A DNA stretch of 64,000 bases from positions 248,001 to 312,000 of the forward strand of contig NZ_JPRH01000001.1 in assembly GCF_000737705.1 (NCBI RefSeq). Reading direction: 5' to 3'. Made by a program: the position numbers and the translations under genes. The notes beneath the pieces were generated by a model. It had not been told where the DNA came from. It did not search any database and was given only the letters and a program-made list of their open reading frames with translations. Of this stretch, positions 61,975-64,000 are shown in pieces (the first letter of the stretch is position 1; every line of letters starts with the position of its first letter). The DNA is from Chryseobacterium soli. GTDB lineage: Bacteria; Bacteroidota; Bacteroidia; Flavobacteriales; Weeksellaceae.

Positions 61975-63819
61975 CTATTTTACATCTACAAAATTATCTT
62001 CCATATTCACATCTGCCAATCGTTGGCTGAAATCTATTCCCAACACGGCCAGTTGGGATTTTGTATAAGGAATCGTCAATGTATATTCTTTTTGCGTCCA
62101 TGGCCAATATTTCAATGTAGTAAAATCACCGTAGATATCTTTATCTTTCCATGTGTGTGTCATATTCAATGGAATCTGATAAGTGACTACTTTTTTATCC
62201 GTAGTCATCACACTGAAATCGATCGGCATCGGAACCTGTCCTTTATTCACTAAAATAATGGTCGTAGACTTTGCCTCGTATTTCACATCTTTAATCCCAT
62301 AATCAATAGTTTTCGTAGTATTGATCCAATAGTTCTGGAACCACTTCAGATCCATTCCGGAAACTTTTTGGGCGATATGCAGAAAATCTCTGTCTGATGG
62401 ATGTTTCAGGTTCCATTGATCATAATACTGTTTCAATGTTTCTGCTAAGTTCTGCTCACCCATAATGTAGCCCAGCTGAACCAAATACAATTCTCCTTTC
62501 ACATAAGAAGCATAGGTGTAAGCACTACCATTGTCATGGTGGTCTCCCAACCAGACTGCAGGCTCTTCAATTCCTTTTTTGATAAAATTCCTGTACGCCT
62601 CCAGTGTTTTCGCAAAAGGATTGGGAATCTGATCTGCCGGAGGAAATAACTGATACATGGTGTACCCTTCGGCGTAACTCGTAAAACCTTCATCCATCCA
62701 CGGACGCATCGATTCGTTTGTAGCAAGCATCTGCTGATACCATGAGTGCGCACCTTCATGAGCCATTAATCCCATCAGTCCTTCAATATTTTTGGCTTCT
62801 CCCAAGATCATGGTACACATTCCGTATTCCATTCCGCCATCTCCGCCCTGAATAAAGGCATATGTTGGATACACATATTTTCCAAAATGAGCATTCATGA
62901 TCTGGAAATATTTGGTAACATAAGGCTGAGCTTCTTCCCATGCCTTCGTCTTATCGTTTTTCTGATACACCAGGTATACTTTAGGCCCACCCTGAACATC
63001 AAAACTTTTGATCGTATAATCTCTGTCTGCGCTCCATGCAAAATCTAAAATATTTTTTGCCGTCCACTTCCAGGATACTTTTTTGTCCTTATCCGTTTTT
63101 ATTTTTGCAGCAGGATCATAGCCCTTTACTTCTGCAGGGTTTTCAAGGATTCCTCCTGCTCCTATGACATACTCTTTATTGATCTTAATGGTAACATCAA
63201 AATCAGAGAAGGGGGCATGAAACTCTCTTCCGATATAATCAAAAGTGGCCCAACCGTCATAGTCGTATTCTGCAATTTTAGGATACCACTGCGTCATCGT
63301 CATATCAACGCCCTCATTGTTATTTCTACCACTTCTTCTAATCTGCTGCGGAATCACAGCATCCCATTCCATAGTGAAAGTTGTGGATGAATGGGATTTG
63401 ATAGGTTCTGCCAGGTAGACTTTCATAATAGTTTCCTGAACTTCCACTTTCAGATCTTTTCCATTTTGTTTGATCCAGTGGATATTTTGCGCACCCTCCT
63501 GATCTTTAGGAATGGAGGCTAGCCTGGAAATTCCATTCTTCTGTAATCTTGAATCTCCGTTTTTACCTTGGCCAGCTACCCGCTGATCCATCATCGAATT
63601 CGGTTTAAAAGCATTCCAATAGAGATGAAAATACACCACATTCAGCTCATCCGGAGAGTTATTGGTATATTCAAAGGTCTGCTTACCCTCGTAGGTAAAT
63701 TTTTCAGCATTCACGTCAATATCCATTCTGTATTTTGCAGACTGCTGATAATAGGCGTTTTGCTGTGCCGAAACGATTGAAAATAATAAAAGAAATAATC
63801 CTAAAAACCCTTTACTCAT
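61975..63819 (-). CDS. M1-family metallopeptidase (aminopeptidase)
   Basis: 614 residues, exported (MSKGFLGLFLLLFSIVSAQQ). The exopeptidase-type GGMEYG is at 328-333; the zinc site HEGAH at 354-358 with the third ligand Glu377 (WMDEGFTSYAEG). The N-terminal domain (beta-rich, VVYFHLYWNAFKPNS) matches flavobacterial M1 peptidases annotated as secreted aminopeptidases. It would process peptides in the periplasm or outside. Monocistronic, with the terminator just downstream. Confidence 0.93.
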   Translation of the reverse strand: MSKGFLGLFLLLFSIVSAQQNAYYQQSAKYRMDIDVNAEKFTYEGKQTFEYTNNSPDELNVVYFHLYWNAFKPNSMMDQRVAGQGKNGDSRLQKNGISRLASIPKDQEGAQNIHWIKQNGKDLKVEVQETIMKVYLAEPIKSHSSTTFTMEWDAVIPQQIRRSGRNNNEGVDMTMTQWYPKIAEYDYDGWATFDYIGREFHAPFSDFDVTIKINKEYVIGAGGILENPAEVKGYDPAAKIKTDKDKKVSWKWTAKNILDFAWSADRDYTIKSFDVQGGPKVYLVYQKNDKTKAWEEAQPYVTKYFQIMNAHFGKYVYPTYAFIQGGDGGMEYGMCTMILGEAKNIEGLMGLMAHEGAHSWYQQMLATNESMRPWMDEGFTSYAEGYTMYQLFPPADQIPNPFAKTLEAYRNFIKKGIEEPAVWLGDHHDNGSAYTYASYVKGELYLVQLGYIMGEQNLAETLKQYYDQWNLKHPSDRDFLHIAQKVSGMDLKWFQNYWINTTKTIDYGIKDVKYEAKSTTIILVNKGQVPMPIDFSVMTTDKKVVTYQIPLNMTHTWKDKDIYGDFTTLKYWPWTQKEYTLTIPYTKSQLAVLGIDFSQRLADVNMEDNFVDVK

Positions 63820-63945
63820 CTTTACATAGAATTTGAATTTGAAAGATAAGCATTTTTTAAAAAAGATTTAAAACAGGCGACTTACAGATTGGTATCTCCA
63901 ATCATCTTAAATTTCTTATTTTCGTAGATTGAAAAAAGTTTTACA

Positions 63946-64000
63946 ATGTTGACAGTAGAAAAAATAGGAGGGACTTCCATGTCTCAGTTTCAGGATGTTC
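63946..64000 (+). CDS. Aspartate kinase, 5' end only
   Basis: Only 18 codons are visible: MLTVEKIGGTSMSQFQDV. KIGGTSM is the ATP-binding KFGGTSV motif of aspartokinases in a slightly altered form. A -7-like TATTTTCG lies at 63917-63924. The remainder lies beyond the right edge. Confidence 0.65.
   Translation, partial: MLTVEKIGGTSMSQFQDV

Noticed and set aside
1..64000. CRISPR arrays and rRNA/tRNA genes
   Set aside because: No regularly spaced direct repeats of CRISPR length and no recognisable tRNA or rRNA sequence were noticed on either strand; tRNA detection by eye is not exhaustive.

Overview
The window looks like a chromosomal segment of a Flavobacteriia genome, most likely Chryseobacterium or a close Weeksellaceae relative. 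It is AT-rich, uses TAnnTTTG -7 promoter boxes, shows no obvious Shine-Dalgarno sequences, and has a matching gene set (single-chain GlyRS, type III pantothenate kinase, TadA, an M1 peptidase of the flavobacterial type, lipoproteins with SPII signals). The genus is an inference from memory of such genes; no search was run.

Layout. (1) 1-7956 is ordinary chromosome: truC (partial), a small membrane protein, glyS, a secreted hypothetical, an M48 peptidase, a serine hydrolase and the 3' part of umuC. (2) 7957-38056 is a 30.1-kb element inserted into umuC exactly at the S-I-D-E active-site codons. The 5' part of umuC resumes at 38051, and a 6-bp repeat ATCGAT lies at both junctions. The element carries three tandem tyrosine recombinases (RIT-like trio) at its left end. 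Next come an S24-family repressor divergent from dinB-dnaE and followed by alkB, a 158-nt hairpin with a superinfection-immunity-like gene, decayed cargo, a PIN protein, a four-gene RiPP cluster (precursor with YNR/HNR/HNR core, radical SAM/SPASM, 2OG oxygenase, HExxH enzyme), a Septu-like PtuA/PtuB pair, a Cap4-like nuclease/STAND-like ATPase, a RES-domain protein, an XRE regulator and an hxlR remnant. The element thus destroys the host UmuC while bringing its own regulated translesion polymerases.

(3) 38.4-56.1 kb is a second accessory region, which I regard as the most likely undescribed system. Seven promoters share a 17-bp operator (consensus ACGWCAMGTTYTGTCGC) with a TAnnTTTG-type box always exactly 27 nt from the operator start. 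They precede an M15 endolysin-like peptidase, a patatin phospholipase, a 52-aa acidic protein (two tandem promoters), a 12-kb gene cluster and a WYL-domain regulator; one more lies beside umuC. The cluster encodes three proteins with a common N-terminal domain (two with BspA-like LRRs, one tail-fibre-like), a 1254-aa protein of unknown function, and a 913-aa polymorphic-toxin-like protein followed by immunity-like genes, a displaced toxin tip and a frameshifted immunity copy. My hypothesis is a WYL-controlled, lysis-released antagonistic system.

(4) 56.1-64 kb returns to ordinary genes (a TonB-like protein, tadA, a GG-leader peptide, GNAT, coaX, an M1 peptidase, an aspartate kinase start) plus a lipoprotein metallopeptidase-toxin candidate with a putative lipoprotein immunity partner.
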